A stretch of DNA of 64,000 nt from Bacillus salipaludis (lineage in GTDB: Bacteria; Bacillota; Bacilli; Bacillales_B; DSM-18226): NCBI RefSeq assembly GCF_004358205.1, contig NZ_SMYO01000013.1, positions 50,354 to 114,353 on the forward strand. Direction: 5' to 3'. Below the pieces are notes generated by a model. That model did not search any database. It saw nothing but the letters and a program-made list of their open reading frames with translations, and was not told the origin of the DNA. Shown here piece by piece: positions 46,423 through 55,554 of this stretch. The translations under genes and the position numbers were made by a program. Each line of letters opens with the position of its first letter. The first letter of the stretch is position 1.

Positions 46423-47349
46423 CTATGGTAGTGCAACTGAATGGGTTTTAGAAATAGATTTAAGAGTATAAACTTTACCCTCAGCATTAAAATATTTATT
46501 ATAGGAATCTTTATATTCGTTGTTTATCTGTTGTCGAATCTTAATTTGCCTTTCTCTGTTTTCCGGATTTATTTCTGGAATTGCTGAAATTAATCTCTTT
46601 GTATAGATATGCTGTGGATTTGTATATATATCTTTACTTGTTCCTTCCTCAACGAATTGACCTCGATACATAATACCAATCCGATCACACATATGTTGAA
46701 TAATCCCTAAATCATGGCTAATAAATAAATAGGTCAGATTAAACTCCTTCTGAATATCCTGCATAAAATTTAAGACCTGTGCCTGAACTGAAACATCGAG
46801 AGCCGAGACAGGCTCATCAGCAATGATTAACTTTGGCTTTAATGTTAAAGCACGGGCAATCCCAATCCGCTGTCTTTGCCCGCCTGAAAACTCATGCGGA
46901 TATTTGTAGATAGATTCAGGATTTAAACCAACTTTTTCTATGTAAAACTGTACCTTTTGTCTCTCCTCTGTTGGCGAAAGCTTTTCAAAATTTCTCAGCG
47001 GTTCGGCAACGATATCCAACACCCGTTTTCTTGGATTTAAGGAGGAATAAGGGTCTTGAAAAATCATTTGAATATCTTGTCGATAATGATGAAAATCACG
47101 GCGGCTTATTCTCATTAAATCCTGATTTTCAAAAAGAATTTCCCCTGAAGTGGCCTTTATGAGTCCGATGAGGGTTCTGCCGGTTGTAGTTTTACCGCAC
47201 CCTGATTCACCCACCAGTCCATAAGTTTCTCCCTGTTTTAGTTCAAAGCTAATATCATCCACAGCCTTTACATGACCAACCACTCTTTTGAAAAAACCGC
47301 CACGAATTGGATAATATACTTTAAGATTATTGACCCTAAGAAATGACAT
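46423..47349 (-). CDS. appF: Oligopeptide ABC transporter ATPase AppF
   Basis: ATPase of 308 residues: GESGCGKTTTGRTLIG, FSGGQRQRIGIARAL, LIIADEPVSALDVSVQ and a C-terminal RLISAIPEINPENRERQ. It overlaps appD's end by 14 bases, so its translation is coupled. Pairs with AppD to drive peptide import. Confidence 0.93.
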   Translation of the reverse strand: MSFLRVNNLKVYYPIRGGFFKRVVGHVKAVDDISFELKQGETYGLVGESGCGKTTTGRTLIGLIKATSGEILFENQDLMRISRRDFHHYRQDIQMIFQDPYSSLNPRKRVLDIVAEPLRNFEKLSPTEERQKVQFYIEKVGLNPESIYKYPHEFSGGQRQRIGIARALTLKPKLIIADEPVSALDVSVQAQVLNFMQDIQKEFNLTYLFISHDLGIIQHMCDRIGIMYRGQFVEEGTSKDIYTNPQHIYTKRLISAIPEINPENRERQIKIRQQINNEYKDSYNKYFNAEGKVYTLKSISKTHSVALP

Positions 47350-48358
47350 AGTTCACGTCTCCCATGTTTTTTTCTGGAAAGTGAAAGTCCTTATAGCAAG
47401 TGCATCGCACAAAATGATTTGGTTCAACTTCTCGTAACACCGGATTCTCTTCATGATTATGTACATCAACCCACTCAATCCGGTCTTTAAACCGACATCC
47501 GGTTCTTGGTAAATTTTTTAAGGACGGTACAATACCTTGAATAACATGTAATCTTCCCTTGAATGTGGTAGAGGATGGAATGGAATTAAATAATGACCTT
47601 GTGTAGGGATGTAAGGGCTTTCTAAATAATGTATTTACGTCTGCGATTTCAACAATTTCTCCTGCATACATAACGGCAACACGATCTGCCATTTCGGCAA
47701 CGACTCCAAGGTCATGGGTGATGAGAATAATACCAGCTTTCGTCTGCTTTTGCAGCTCTTTTAGTAAATCCATTATTTGGGCTTGTATTGTAACATCTAA
47801 TGCCGTGGTCGGTTCATCCGCTATTACTAGCTGCGGGTCACATGCAATGGCAATAGCGATTACGACACGCTGCCGCATTCCGCCGGATAATTCATGAGGA
47901 TATTGTTTGTAGGTTCGCTCTGGATTAGGGATCCCTACCTTTTTCAAGAGCTCAATAACTTTTCTTTGTCTTTCTGGGCCAGATAAATTTGTGTGAAAGG
48001 TCATACTTTCTTCTATTTGTTTTCCGCAGGTCATAAGTGGATTAAGAGCTGTCAGAGGATCTTGAAAGATCATTCCAATCTCTTTGCCCCGGATTTTATT
48101 TATTTCTGCAGTTTGAAGGGGCAGCAGGTTTTTTCCTTTAAAATTCACATTCCCTTCTTGCTTCGTTCTATCCTTTGGATGTAACCCCATGATGGACAGA
48201 GCAAATGCGCTTTTTCCGCATCCCGATTCACCCACGATTGCCAAAACTTCATTTTCATTTACTGTCAATGAGACATTATCTACAGCAGCGAAATAATCGT
48301 TTTCAATCCGAAACGAGGTTCGAAGGTTCTGTACCTGTAACAGTGGATGATTGACCAA
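47336..48358 (-). CDS. appD: Oligopeptide ABC transporter ATPase AppD
   Basis: First gene of the app operon, 340 residues. GESGCGKSAFALSIMG, LSGGMRQRVVIAIAI, LVIADEPTTALD, then an oligopeptide_C tail with GCRFKDRIEWVD and CTCYKDFHF. The start is a TTG (48358) with AGGGGG eight bases upstream. A CodY-like match lies at 48492-48506. Confidence 0.93.
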   Translation of the reverse strand: MVNHPLLQVQNLRTSFRIENDYFAAVDNVSLTVNENEVLAIVGESGCGKSAFALSIMGLHPKDRTKQEGNVNFKGKNLLPLQTAEINKIRGKEIGMIFQDPLTALNPLMTCGKQIEESMTFHTNLSGPERQRKVIELLKKVGIPNPERTYKQYPHELSGGMRQRVVIAIAIACDPQLVIADEPTTALDVTIQAQIMDLLKELQKQTKAGIILITHDLGVVAEMADRVAVMYAGEIVEIADVNTLFRKPLHPYTRSLFNSIPSSTTFKGRLHVIQGIVPSLKNLPRTGCRFKDRIEWVDVHNHEENPVLREVEPNHFVRCTCYKDFHFPEKNMGDVNYVIS

Positions 48359-48491
48359 AATTGAGACCCCCTAAACTATATCATTCTATAAAAATCCCTA
48401 TCTTGAAATCACCATAATTTCAAGTAATAACATATTCTGTTTAATTTTGTATGTTAATAAAATTTTATTACAGAATTATTTCAATTGCAAT

Positions 48492-48506
48492 ACTTTTGGG
48501 AAAATT
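48492..48506. promoter_or_regulatory. Possible CodY box upstream of appD
   Basis: ACTTTTGGGAAAATT agrees with the CodY consensus at 12 of 15 positions. The app operon is a CodY target in B. subtilis. The mismatches lie at the center, so the call is weak. Confidence 0.35.
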
Positions 48507-48530
48507 GTTATTTTTCTCTCAAATCTAAAT

Positions 48531-48553
48531 AAAAAAAACCTGATTTATCAGGC
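48531..48553 (-). terminator. Terminator of yjaZ
   Basis: On the minus strand AGCCTGAT-AA-ATCAGGTT is followed by TTTTTTTATT. It stops yjaZ before the app promoter. Confidence 0.8.
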
Positions 48554-48566
48554 TCTTTCTCTTATT

Positions 48567-49337
48567 CTATTCTATGAATTTGGAGGAAGGGATCGTAAAA
48601 GATTGTTTTGTAGAATAGTGATGACTTTCGTAATATTCCTTCACTATTTGGTAACCGGCAGCATATCCCAGCAGTTTAGGAATCCTTCCTCCCCCATATA
48701 ATAGCTGGTCGTGTGTTCTCTCATTTTTTTTACGATCAAGCTGATCGTTTAAATACTTTTTCCAAAAACCCTTAATTTCTTGTTCCGTATACATGTGACA
48801 CCAGCTTGCTGTGTAATTTCTCCCACAATTTTTTAATACAGCATATTCAGCAAGTCCTTCAATAATGATAGAATCCAATAGGGTATATTGGTTCATTTTC
48901 TTGTTTAGTTTACTGAGCCTGCAGACATGGTGATATTCATGTACAAAAAGCGCTTCTAATTCCTTCGAGTCATCCAAAGGGGATAGAAATAGGAACATTT
49001 TATCCGGATAAGAAACACCTGATTTATTTTTCTCCACCCGAAAGAAAAACCCTCCTGATTGGGCAATGGGAAAGAGAAAAATCGGAATGTCCGGACCCGA
49101 CCACTTTTTTTGATAATGTTGCAAAAGTTTCTCCACTTCGTCCCACATGTTTTCTTTTATCATCATGTCAAAAATATATTTTGAGCTTCTCGATGGCTTA
49201 TACATTCCAAAGCTGATTAATTGATGGTAGATTTCATTTGCAGTATACCCCTTAAAATAGGGCAGCAGTTTCTCGCAAATCTTCGTTGGGCGGTCAAACT
49301 CCTCTTCGAGCCATTGATTTGTTCGTACAATTCCCAT
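48567..49337 (-). CDS. yjaZ: DUF2268 putative zinc protease YjaZ
   Basis: A 256-residue protein with a metalloprotease-like HExxH motif (LFVHEYHHVCRL, near residues 130-141) and a downstream Glu in EGLAEYAVLKN as possible third ligand. DUF2268 members are called predicted zinc-dependent proteases; no substrate is known. A conserved GYAAGYQIVKEYY closes the protein. It lies between the app and fab operons as in B. subtilis. Confidence 0.85.
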   Translation of the reverse strand: MGIVRTNQWLEEEFDRPTKICEKLLPYFKGYTANEIYHQLISFGMYKPSRSSKYIFDMMIKENMWDEVEKLLQHYQKKWSGPDIPIFLFPIAQSGGFFFRVEKNKSGVSYPDKMFLFLSPLDDSKELEALFVHEYHHVCRLSKLNKKMNQYTLLDSIIIEGLAEYAVLKNCGRNYTASWCHMYTEQEIKGFWKKYLNDQLDRKKNERTHDQLLYGGGRIPKLLGYAAGYQIVKEYYESHHYSTKQSFTIPSSKFIE

Positions 49338-49410
49338 TCCCTCACTCCATTTTTCAGGTAACTCCCTAATACATTTTATGAATGGGTAAAGTTAAAGGTT
49401 CTAAAGAAAT

Positions 49411-49440
49411 AAGAAAGGGACTGAGCAAATGCCTAGTCCC
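49411..49440 (-). terminator. Terminator of fabH-fabF
   Basis: On the minus strand GGGACTAGG and CAGTCCC arms around ten bases, then TTTCTTATTTC. Confidence 0.7.
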
Positions 49441-49450
49441 ATAATCGTCA

Positions 49451-50689
49451 TTATTCATACTTTTTGAAAACAATCGTTGCATTGTGGCCACCAAAACCAA
49501 GAGAGTTGCTCATTACAGCTATTACTTCTTTTTGACGTGCTTTATTTACAACATAATCCAAATCACATTCCGGATCTGGAGTTTCGTAATTAATTGTTGG
49601 CGGAAGAATACTGTCCCTTATCGCCAATACAGAAAAAATTGCCTCCACTCCTCCGGCTGCTCCAAGCAGATGTCCTGTCATCGATTTAGTTGAACTCATT
49701 GCCAGTTTATAGGCATGGTCGCCAAACACTTCTTTAACCGCTAATGTTTCAAATTTATCGTTATAATCGGTACTCGTTCCGTGAGCGTTAATGTAATCAA
49801 TTTCCTCCGGCTTAAGACCACTGTCATTTATCGCCATTTTCATTGCGCGAGCTCCGCCTTCACCGCCAGGAGCTGGAGCAGTAATATGATAAGCGTCCCC
49901 TGTTGCACCGTAGCCAATAATTTCAGCATAGATTTTTGCACCGCGGGCCAAGGCATGCTCTAATTCTTCAAGGACAACAATCCCTGCTCCTTCACCAATA
50001 ACAAAACCGTCGCGATTTTTGTCGAAAGGTCTGCTTGCTGTTTGAGGATCCGGATTTGTAGAGAGTGCAGTATTGGCACAGAAGCCGGCAACAGACATTT
50101 TCGTAATTGGCGCCTCTGCACCGCCAGAAATCATAACATCGGCATCGCCGCGCTGGATTACTTTAAAGGCATCTCCAATTGAGTTAGTACCCGTTGCACA
50201 GGCGGTGACAGAACAGTTATTAAATCCTCTCGCACCAAGAGTGATTGAAACTTGGCCTGTAGCCATATCTGGAATCAACATCGGCACAAAGAATGGACTT
50301 ACTCTTCGATAGCCTCTTTTTTGAAAAATTTCGTACTGATCTTCAAACGTTTCCATTCCACCAATTCCTGAACCGATCCAAACACCCACTCGATGGGAAT
50401 TCTCCTCATTGATGGTCAAATTTGCATCCTTAGCAGCCATTATTGCCGAAGCCACCGCATATTGAGTAAAACGATCCATTTTTCTGGCATCTTTTCTTTC
50501 CATAAAGACTTCCGGATTAAAATCATTGATTTGTGCTGCAACTTTTGCCGGATATTCATCTGCATTTACTCTCGTTAATGGACCAACACCTGATTTTCCA
50601 TCAATAATATTTTTCCATGTGGTTTCAGCATCCAAGCCAAGAGGGGTAACCGCTCCAACCCCTGTAACCACAACCCTACGCTTTTCCAT
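49451..50689 (-). CDS. fabF: 3-oxoacyl-[ACP] synthase II FabF
   Basis: Condensing enzyme that extends acyl-ACP with malonyl-ACP. The nucleophile is C164 in [12 protein letters not shown]; the catalytic His residues are in INAHGTST and [11 protein letters not shown]. Length 412 aa is normal. It follows fabH by 81 bases and shares its FapR-controlled promoter. GGAG precedes the ATG. Confidence 0.97.
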   Translation of the reverse strand: MEKRRVVVTGVGAVTPLGLDAETTWKNIIDGKSGVGPLTRVNADEYPAKVAAQINDFNPEVFMERKDARKMDRFTQYAVASAIMAAKDANLTINEENSHRVGVWIGSGIGGMETFEDQYEIFQKRGYRRVSPFFVPMLIPDMATGQVSITLGARGFNNCSVTACATGTNSIGDAFKVIQRGDADVMISGGAEAPITKMSVAGFCANTALSTNPDPQTASRPFDKNRDGFVIGEGAGIVVLEELEHALARGAKIYAEIIGYGATGDAYHITAPAPGGEGGARAMKMAINDSGLKPEEIDYINAHGTSTDYNDKFETLAVKEVFGDHAYKLAMSSTKSMTGHLLGAAGGVEAIFSVLAIRDSILPPTINYETPDPECDLDYVVNKARQKEVIAVMSNSLGFGGHNATIVFKKYE

Positions 50690-50770
50690 GAATTACAGCT
50701 CCTTTTCCAACTATTCTTCCCTACTTATTCTAAGTTGTTCTATTTCATTCTTAGCCCGATTGCTTATAGG

Positions 50771-51703
50771 TTATCTTCCCCAGCGGATCGCAATGGCTCC
50801 CCATGTCAAGCCACCGCCGAACCCTACCATTACAATCACATCATCATCTTTAATTTTTCCGGCTTCTAATTCCTCAACAATGGAAATCGGAATCGATGCT
50901 GATGAAGTATTTCCATATTTCTGGACTGTTTTCGACATTTTTTCAACCGGAAGCTCTAATCTCTGTCTAGAAGCCTCCATGATGCGAATATTTGCTTGAT
51001 GCGGAATTAGAAGATCCACATCATCATTGGTTAATCCAGCCTTATTAAGCACATTTACGCAACTTTCGCCCATTTGGCGTACAGCAAATTTAAATACTTC
51101 TCGTCCGTTCATAATGATATATTCATCCTGATAAAGATGTTTTGCACCAGTACCGTCAGCACCTAGTTCAAATGCTAGGATCCCCCGGTTATCTGATACA
51201 GGCGCTATAATCGCAGCACCTGCACCATCACCAAATAGAACAGCCGTATTTCGATCATTCCAATCGGTAATCTTCGAAAGTTTTTCTACCCCGACAACTA
51301 GAATATTATTATAAACCCCTGTTTCAATAAACTGCGACCCAGTTATGATTCCATACATAAAGCCGGCGCAAGCTGCGCTTACATCCATTGCCGCTGCCTT
51401 TTTTGCTCCTAATCGTTCCTGTAGCACGCAGGCAACTGACGGAAACGGATGGTCAGGAGTTACCGTTGCGACTAAAATCAAATCAATGTCCATCGGTGTA
51501 ATTCCTGCATCTTTAATTGCATTTTGTGCTGCAGCAAAAGCCATATCTGATGTATCTGTATTATCGTCGGCAATTCGGCGCTCTTCAATACCTGTCCGCG
51601 TCCGAATCCATTCATCTGAAGTATCCATTACCTTCTCTAGATCAGCATTTGTCACAATTTTTTCAGGCAAATATCTGCCCATTCCAATAATACCGGCTTT
51701 CAT
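50771..51703 (-). CDS. fabH: 3-oxoacyl-[ACP] synthase III FabH
   Basis: Initiates fatty-acid synthesis from acetyl- or branched acyl-CoA and malonyl-ACP. The nucleophile is C112 in [10 protein letters not shown], with the His/Asn pair in PHQANIR and GNTSSASIP. Length 310 aa. The ATG at 51703 is preferred to an ATG nine bases upstream because AGGAG sits at the right spacing only for it. FapR operator at 51760-51776. Confidence 0.96.
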   Translation of the reverse strand: MKAGIIGMGRYLPEKIVTNADLEKVMDTSDEWIRTRTGIEERRIADDNTDTSDMAFAAAQNAIKDAGITPMDIDLILVATVTPDHPFPSVACVLQERLGAKKAAAMDVSAACAGFMYGIITGSQFIETGVYNNILVVGVEKLSKITDWNDRNTAVLFGDGAGAAIIAPVSDNRGILAFELGADGTGAKHLYQDEYIIMNGREVFKFAVRQMGESCVNVLNKAGLTNDDVDLLIPHQANIRIMEASRQRLELPVEKMSKTVQKYGNTSSASIPISIVEELEAGKIKDDDVIVMVGFGGGLTWGAIAIRWGR

Positions 51704-51759
51704 CACAGCCATCTCCTTTTATAAGGTAAACCCTTTTTAATAATAATTAATATCAAATA

Positions 51760-51776
51760 TTATGACTTGGTACTAA
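51760..51776. promoter_or_regulatory. FapR operator upstream of fabH-fabF
   Basis: TTATGACTTGGTACTAA matches the fabI operator (18411-18427) at 15 of 17 positions. It lies 57 bases upstream of the fabH start, where it can block the promoter. Confidence 0.8.
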
Positions 51777-51901
51777 TTTTATCAAAGACACCCCAATTTA
51801 AGCAACTGGAAATTACACATTCATCATCCGCTATTGTCCATACCCTTTATTTATTTAAACATATTCTAGATTATAAATAATTTTAAAGGGGGTTTTTTCA
51901 A

Positions 51902-52144
51902 ATGGATGAAAACCTTCAGGAAGATGTTAGGGACCCTGGGAATATGTTTGATCAATTCATGTTTGGGCCTGAACAAAGGAGACAAGAACAACTTCAACCA
52001 CCGGAAACAAATTATAGTCAAAACTATATCGATTATGGTGAATTAATCGTCCATCTTGATACCTTAGTAGACTCTGCCAGAAATTTAAAACCACTGTTTC
52101 AAAAGATTTATCCTCTTATTGAACAATTCTGGAAAAAGAAATAA
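51902..52144 (+). CDS. YjzB-like small acidic protein
   Basis: An 80-residue protein in the place of B. subtilis yjzB between comZ and fabH. It is acidic at the front (MDENLQEDVRDPGNMFDQFM), with a helical C-terminus rich in Leu (LIVHLDTLVDSARNLKPLF). No signal, membrane helix or known domain is seen. AAAGGGGG lies upstream of the ATG. The gene diverges from fabH and converges on comZ. Homology is by position and size only. Confidence 0.65.
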   Translation: MDENLQEDVRDPGNMFDQFMFGPEQRRQEQLQPPETNYSQNYIDYGELIVHLDTLVDSARNLKPLFQKIYPLIEQFWKKK

Positions 52145-52172
52145 GCTGCCTTTTGTTTGGCAGCTAATTTTT
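52143..52172. terminator. Terminator between the yjzB-like gene and comZ
   Basis: AGCTGCC and GGCAGCT arms around eight bases, followed by AATTTTTATT. Confidence 0.75.
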
Positions 52173-52371
52173 ATTCGTGTTCCAATTCCTTCTTAGCTTC
52201 TTCCCAGCCAAGTTCATAGGCTTCATGCATTACCTTCGTAAATAGGTTCATAAAAGGCTGAATCAGATCCATTGATAATTCTACTCCTGCCTTATCTAAT
52301 TGGTCTTTTGCTTCTGGTAAGTATTTCATCGCAATTTGCATAAATTGTAAAGATTTATCCTGATTAATCAT
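52171..52371 (-). CDS. comZ: Late competence protein ComZ
   Basis: A 66-residue protein that in B. subtilis represses comG expression. The sequence FMQIAMKYLPEAKDQLDKAG and MHEAYELGWEEAKKELEHE are typical. The ATG at 52371 follows AAGGAG. It overlaps the end of med by eight bases, giving a med-comZ operon as in B. subtilis. Confidence 0.9.
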   Translation of the reverse strand: MINQDKSLQFMQIAMKYLPEAKDQLDKAGVELSMDLIQPFMNLFTKVMHEAYELGWEEAKKELEHE

Positions 52372-53329
52372 ATGTATCTCCTTCTTGTGGTAATTTTCCT
52401 GTTTGTTTATATTTTTCAATTTCCTTGTTCATTTTTTGTCTAAAATTTTTGTTTACGAGCTTACTGTATTTACCTAATGTAATCACATTATCTCTAAAGT
52501 CAAATGAGAGATTACCCGATTTTAAATGATTTTCATTGTATTGTTTTGCCACTAATTCATATAATTTATCCACTTGTTGAATGGTGCTGGTTAGTACCGT
52601 ATTTTCGCCTAAATCCGATTGATCCGATACATACCCAATTACATATAATCCGTGTTCCTTTACATTTTCAATCACTGGAACATTAAACCCATCTCCAGCC
52701 GGATAGACAACATCCACTCCCTTTTTCATCATATGATCAACCAACTCGATCGCTTTTTTCTCGTCATCCCAATTGCCGACATATTCAATATCAACATTTG
52801 TATTTTTATTTTCAGCCAAAGCCCCCTGATAAAAGCCCTCTACTTCAGGCTGCCATTCATAAGCTGCCAGTATACCTACATTATGCCTTTTTGACATATG
52901 TGCAGCAACCATCCCGCCAAAAAAACCCATTGCATGCCCTTTAAAGTTCAAGCTGGTTGTATTCTTGTTTTTTGCATCACCATTAAAGCTGACAAAATGA
53001 ATCTTGGGATAGTCTTTGGAAATATCATTAAAGTATTCGGCATATTCAGAACCATGTCCAAAAATTAAGTTAACCCCTTTTTGGCTAAATTCTTTAACAG
53101 CTCGTTTCACAACAGGTTCTGAATTCATCCCTTCTTTATAATAAACATCCGCATTAAACTTGGATTGAATTCGGAGCATCCCTTTAAAGCCTTTTGTCCC
53201 CCATACTTGATCATTGACTGTTTCGGGAACTAACAGTCCAACTTTCTGCAATTTGCCGGTGGACTTTGTTCCACCACAAGCACTAAGTAAAAAAAAGCAT
53301 AAAAGAATGATCCCGAATCGGTTTAGCAT
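52364..53329 (-). CDS. med: Competence regulator lipoprotein Med
   Basis: A 321-residue protein of the BMP/basic membrane lipoprotein family. A signal peptide ends in the lipobox LSAC (Cys near 18). BMP-like body: KVGLLVPETVNDQVWGTKGF, VNLIFGHGSEYAEYF, and HNVGILAAYEWQPEVEGFYQG. In B. subtilis Med positively affects comK; how a surface-anchored nucleoside-binding-like protein does so is unclear. ATG 53329 has AAGGAG nine bases upstream. Confidence 0.9.
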   Translation of the reverse strand: MLNRFGIILLCFFLLSACGGTKSTGKLQKVGLLVPETVNDQVWGTKGFKGMLRIQSKFNADVYYKEGMNSEPVVKRAVKEFSQKGVNLIFGHGSEYAEYFNDISKDYPKIHFVSFNGDAKNKNTTSLNFKGHAMGFFGGMVAAHMSKRHNVGILAAYEWQPEVEGFYQGALAENKNTNVDIEYVGNWDDEKKAIELVDHMMKKGVDVVYPAGDGFNVPVIENVKEHGLYVIGYVSDQSDLGENTVLTSTIQQVDKLYELVAKQYNENHLKSGNLSFDFRDNVITLGKYSKLVNKNFRQKMNKEIEKYKQTGKLPQEGDTYD

Positions 53330-53477
53330 TAAATGCATCTCCTTCTTACAGCGCCAGACCCATAACACGTTTCACAACACCATTTTAACCAATTATATTC
53401 TAACCCCTACGAAATAAAATGAAAAGATAAATTTCCTCTGGACCCATTATCTGTAAACAATAATCGTTTACCTTGTT

Positions 53478-54326
53478 TTACAGTATATTTGAATATAACT
53501 GTTGAATATGGTCAATTTGTTTTGAAAAGGAGTCATCGATAGCTGTAACACTTTTGACAGGCACCCTGACAATCTTTCGATTTCCCACAATATTTCCACT
53601 GAATTCTGAATCTAATGGTTTTCCGTCGATTTGTAAATATTCTGCACACAATTTCCAATAAGCCTTTTTACCGCTTTCAAAGAAATAACTGCCGGGCTTT
53701 TTGCTTTCAATGATTTCCAACATAGCATCAAGAGCATCATCAATAAACAATGCGTCCGTCCTATCTTCCCGCTCACCTTGACCCTGAACTTTTCTATTCA
53801 GATTAGTTAAAATTTTTCTTTGAAAGAGAAAGGTTTCAGGCTGCCAAGGACCATAAATAGTAGGTAAATAAAAGAATTGGGTTTCGTCCACCGGTATATT
53901 CATTTTCGTAAGAAAGTCATTAAAGATGTTTAACGTATTTGAGAATTTAGAGCTTGCAGCCAATTGGCTCGGCAGAAGTATTACAATTAAATCTTTTCCT
54001 TCCCTTTCATTCACATATTGAAGAATGGACTTTGTTACGGATTTATTTTCCAAAAGATTCTCTTTATGAAGCATATAGAGGTCATAAAGAGAAATAATAA
54101 CATTCGTTTTTGATATAGGCTCGTCATTTCGTACTGTCCAGTCTGATAATGAATACTCATTAAAGTTAGCATTTCTGCCAACTTCCAGTCTTTTCTCGTC
54201 AAGATAGGGTTCCTGTTGACTCTTATCCAAAACCACCCCATTCACTTCTACGCCATTATTCAGTAATGCCTTGCAAAAATGAAAGCTTACGAAATCGAAT
54301 ACATTAAAAATAACTGCCTTGTCCAT
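53478..54326 (-). CDS. Pseudo-SDR/epimerase-like protein (yjaV position)
   Basis: A 282-residue protein of extended SDR/epimerase type, recognised by YLPTIYGPWQPETF and by the C-terminal DRTDALFIDDALDAMLEII, the usual epimerase segments. But the N-terminal nucleotide loop, normally TGATGFIG, reads IFNVFDFVSFHF with no glycines, and no YxxxK pair is found at its place (PSQLAASSKFSNTLN). It is therefore probably catalytically dead and unable to bind NAD in the normal way. GGGAGGAAG lies upstream of ATG 54326. Neighbour to a pseudo-hydrolase; function unknown. Confidence 0.65.
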   Translation of the reverse strand: MDKAVIFNVFDFVSFHFCKALLNNGVEVNGVVLDKSQQEPYLDEKRLEVGRNANFNEYSLSDWTVRNDEPISKTNVIISLYDLYMLHKENLLENKSVTKSILQYVNEREGKDLIVILLPSQLAASSKFSNTLNIFNDFLTKMNIPVDETQFFYLPTIYGPWQPETFLFQRKILTNLNRKVQGQGEREDRTDALFIDDALDAMLEIIESKKPGSYFFESGKKAYWKLCAEYLQIDGKPLDSEFSGNIVGNRKIVRVPVKSVTAIDDSFSKQIDHIQQLYSNIL

Positions 54327-54404
54327 AAAATCTTCCTCCCTAAAATTACCTTATTGAATCCTATGCAGATAATAAGGAATTATTTCATTTAGGGAGGAGG
54401 TGAA

Positions 54405-55127
54405 TTAAAGGAATATTTCATATCGTTTGAAAAACTTTATAAACATTTTACCCAGCTGTTGTTTTTTTTCAGGAACAACATAACTGGGGCTAATTTCCGT
54501 TTGGCTGACAATTTGCTGAATAAGCTTCGATTGATGATAGGATTTTCCACCAGACATGACATGGATGATTTTTATAGGTATTCCAAAATCAAGTTTAATC
54601 ACACCATCCGATTGGAGAAGCTCACCTTCAAGAATTTTATGATCCTTTTTATAAGCTGCCTCTAATTCTTTCATCAATTTTTTATAGAAAAATTTATGTT
54701 CTTTCTCTTGTTCAAGATGATGCTTTAACGAAAGAATCGGATTTAGGAGAGCCACTGACCTGAGATGATCCTTCATTTTCTCCATTAACTTTATTGCCAC
54801 AAGAGCCCCCATACCTTCTGCTAAAATATGAATCTTGTCATTCAAAATTTCATTGCGAATCACATATTGATATAATCTTTCGGCTAGTTCCACCGCTTCT
54901 TCACTGCCCCAATTTCGGCCATACAGATTTGAGGAAAAAATGGTGTACCCATATTCTTTTAATTGGTTGATAATCGTAAGCTTTCCTTCATTCTGACCCC
55001 AGAAGCTTTTGCTTTCATCCACAAAATGCCTTTCATCACCGATTACTAAAATCCCGAAACCTGTAGGCCTTTCAGGGTAATGGATGATATTCCACTCGGT
55101 ATCCAATTGAAAATTCCGGTTCTCCAT
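54405..55127 (-). CDS. Pseudo-alpha/beta-hydrolase (yjaU position)
   Basis: A 240-residue protein with an alpha/beta-hydrolase plan: core strands before IHILAEGMGALVAIKLMEK, which aligns with the nucleophile elbow GHSMGG but has Glu for His and Gly (G105) for the catalytic Ser. No other Ser or Cys fits the spot. It is likely a pseudoenzyme. ATG 55127 follows AAAGGGGA; an upstream GTG is before that site. It lies 78 bases before the SDR-like gene on the same strand, and both lead to med-comZ. Function unknown. Confidence 0.65.
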   Translation of the reverse strand: MENRNFQLDTEWNIIHYPERPTGFGILVIGDERHFVDESKSFWGQNEGKLTIINQLKEYGYTIFSSNLYGRNWGSEEAVELAERLYQYVIRNEILNDKIHILAEGMGALVAIKLMEKMKDHLRSVALLNPILSLKHHLEQEKEHKFFYKKLMKELEAAYKKDHKILEGELLQSDGVIKLDFGIPIKIIHVMSGGKSYHQSKLIQQIVSQTEISPSYVVPEKKQQLGKMFIKFFKRYEIFL

Positions 55128-55321
55128 CGTTATATCCCCTTTTACATAAACCCTCACCATATTGTATGTTGCTTCACATAAGTTGAAAGGGGGGTTTGCC
55201 CAATTAGCAAGGTATTCAGCGTATTTTTTAGCCCATTACGGAAAAAGCGAAAATAGCGTTTATTAATTTAAGATGCTATGGTAATATTAAATGAGATGAA
55301 AAATTTTTAGAGGTGAATTTT

Positions 55322-55504
55322 GTGCGATATTTTTGGGCTTTTTTCTGGGCATTTTTATTAGTTGAGATGTTAACATACGTTGTCAGCTCGATGACTGGAG
55401 CTACATTTAATTTTCAACTCGGTGCAATCTTAGGAGTAATTGTAACTATTTTAGTTTATGTTATTTCTGCAGTGATTCCGAACGAACCTGCTCAAAAACA
55501 TTAA
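55322..55504 (+). CDS. yjzD: YjzD-type small membrane protein (DUF2929)
   Basis: A 60-residue protein with two hydrophobic helices: FWAFFWAFLLVEMLTYVV and LGAILGVIVTILVYVI, joined by a short loop. Length and layout match YjzD. The GTG start at 55322 has GAGGTG eight bases upstream; an earlier in-frame GTG overlaps that site. It converges on clpB with a shared terminator. Membrane location; function unknown. Confidence 0.85.
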   Translation: MRYFWAFFWAFLLVEMLTYVVSSMTGATFNFQLGAILGVIVTILVYVISAVIPNEPAQKH

Positions 55505-55512
55505 ACAGTAGC

Positions 55513-55545
55513 AAAAGGTCATCCTTTTTTAGGATGACCTTTTCT
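55513..55545. terminator. Bidirectional terminator between yjzD and clpB
   Basis: AAAAGGTCATCCT and AGGATGACCTTTT, 13 perfect pairs around a T-rich loop. Confidence 0.9.
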
Positions 55546-55554
55546 CTTTACGTT

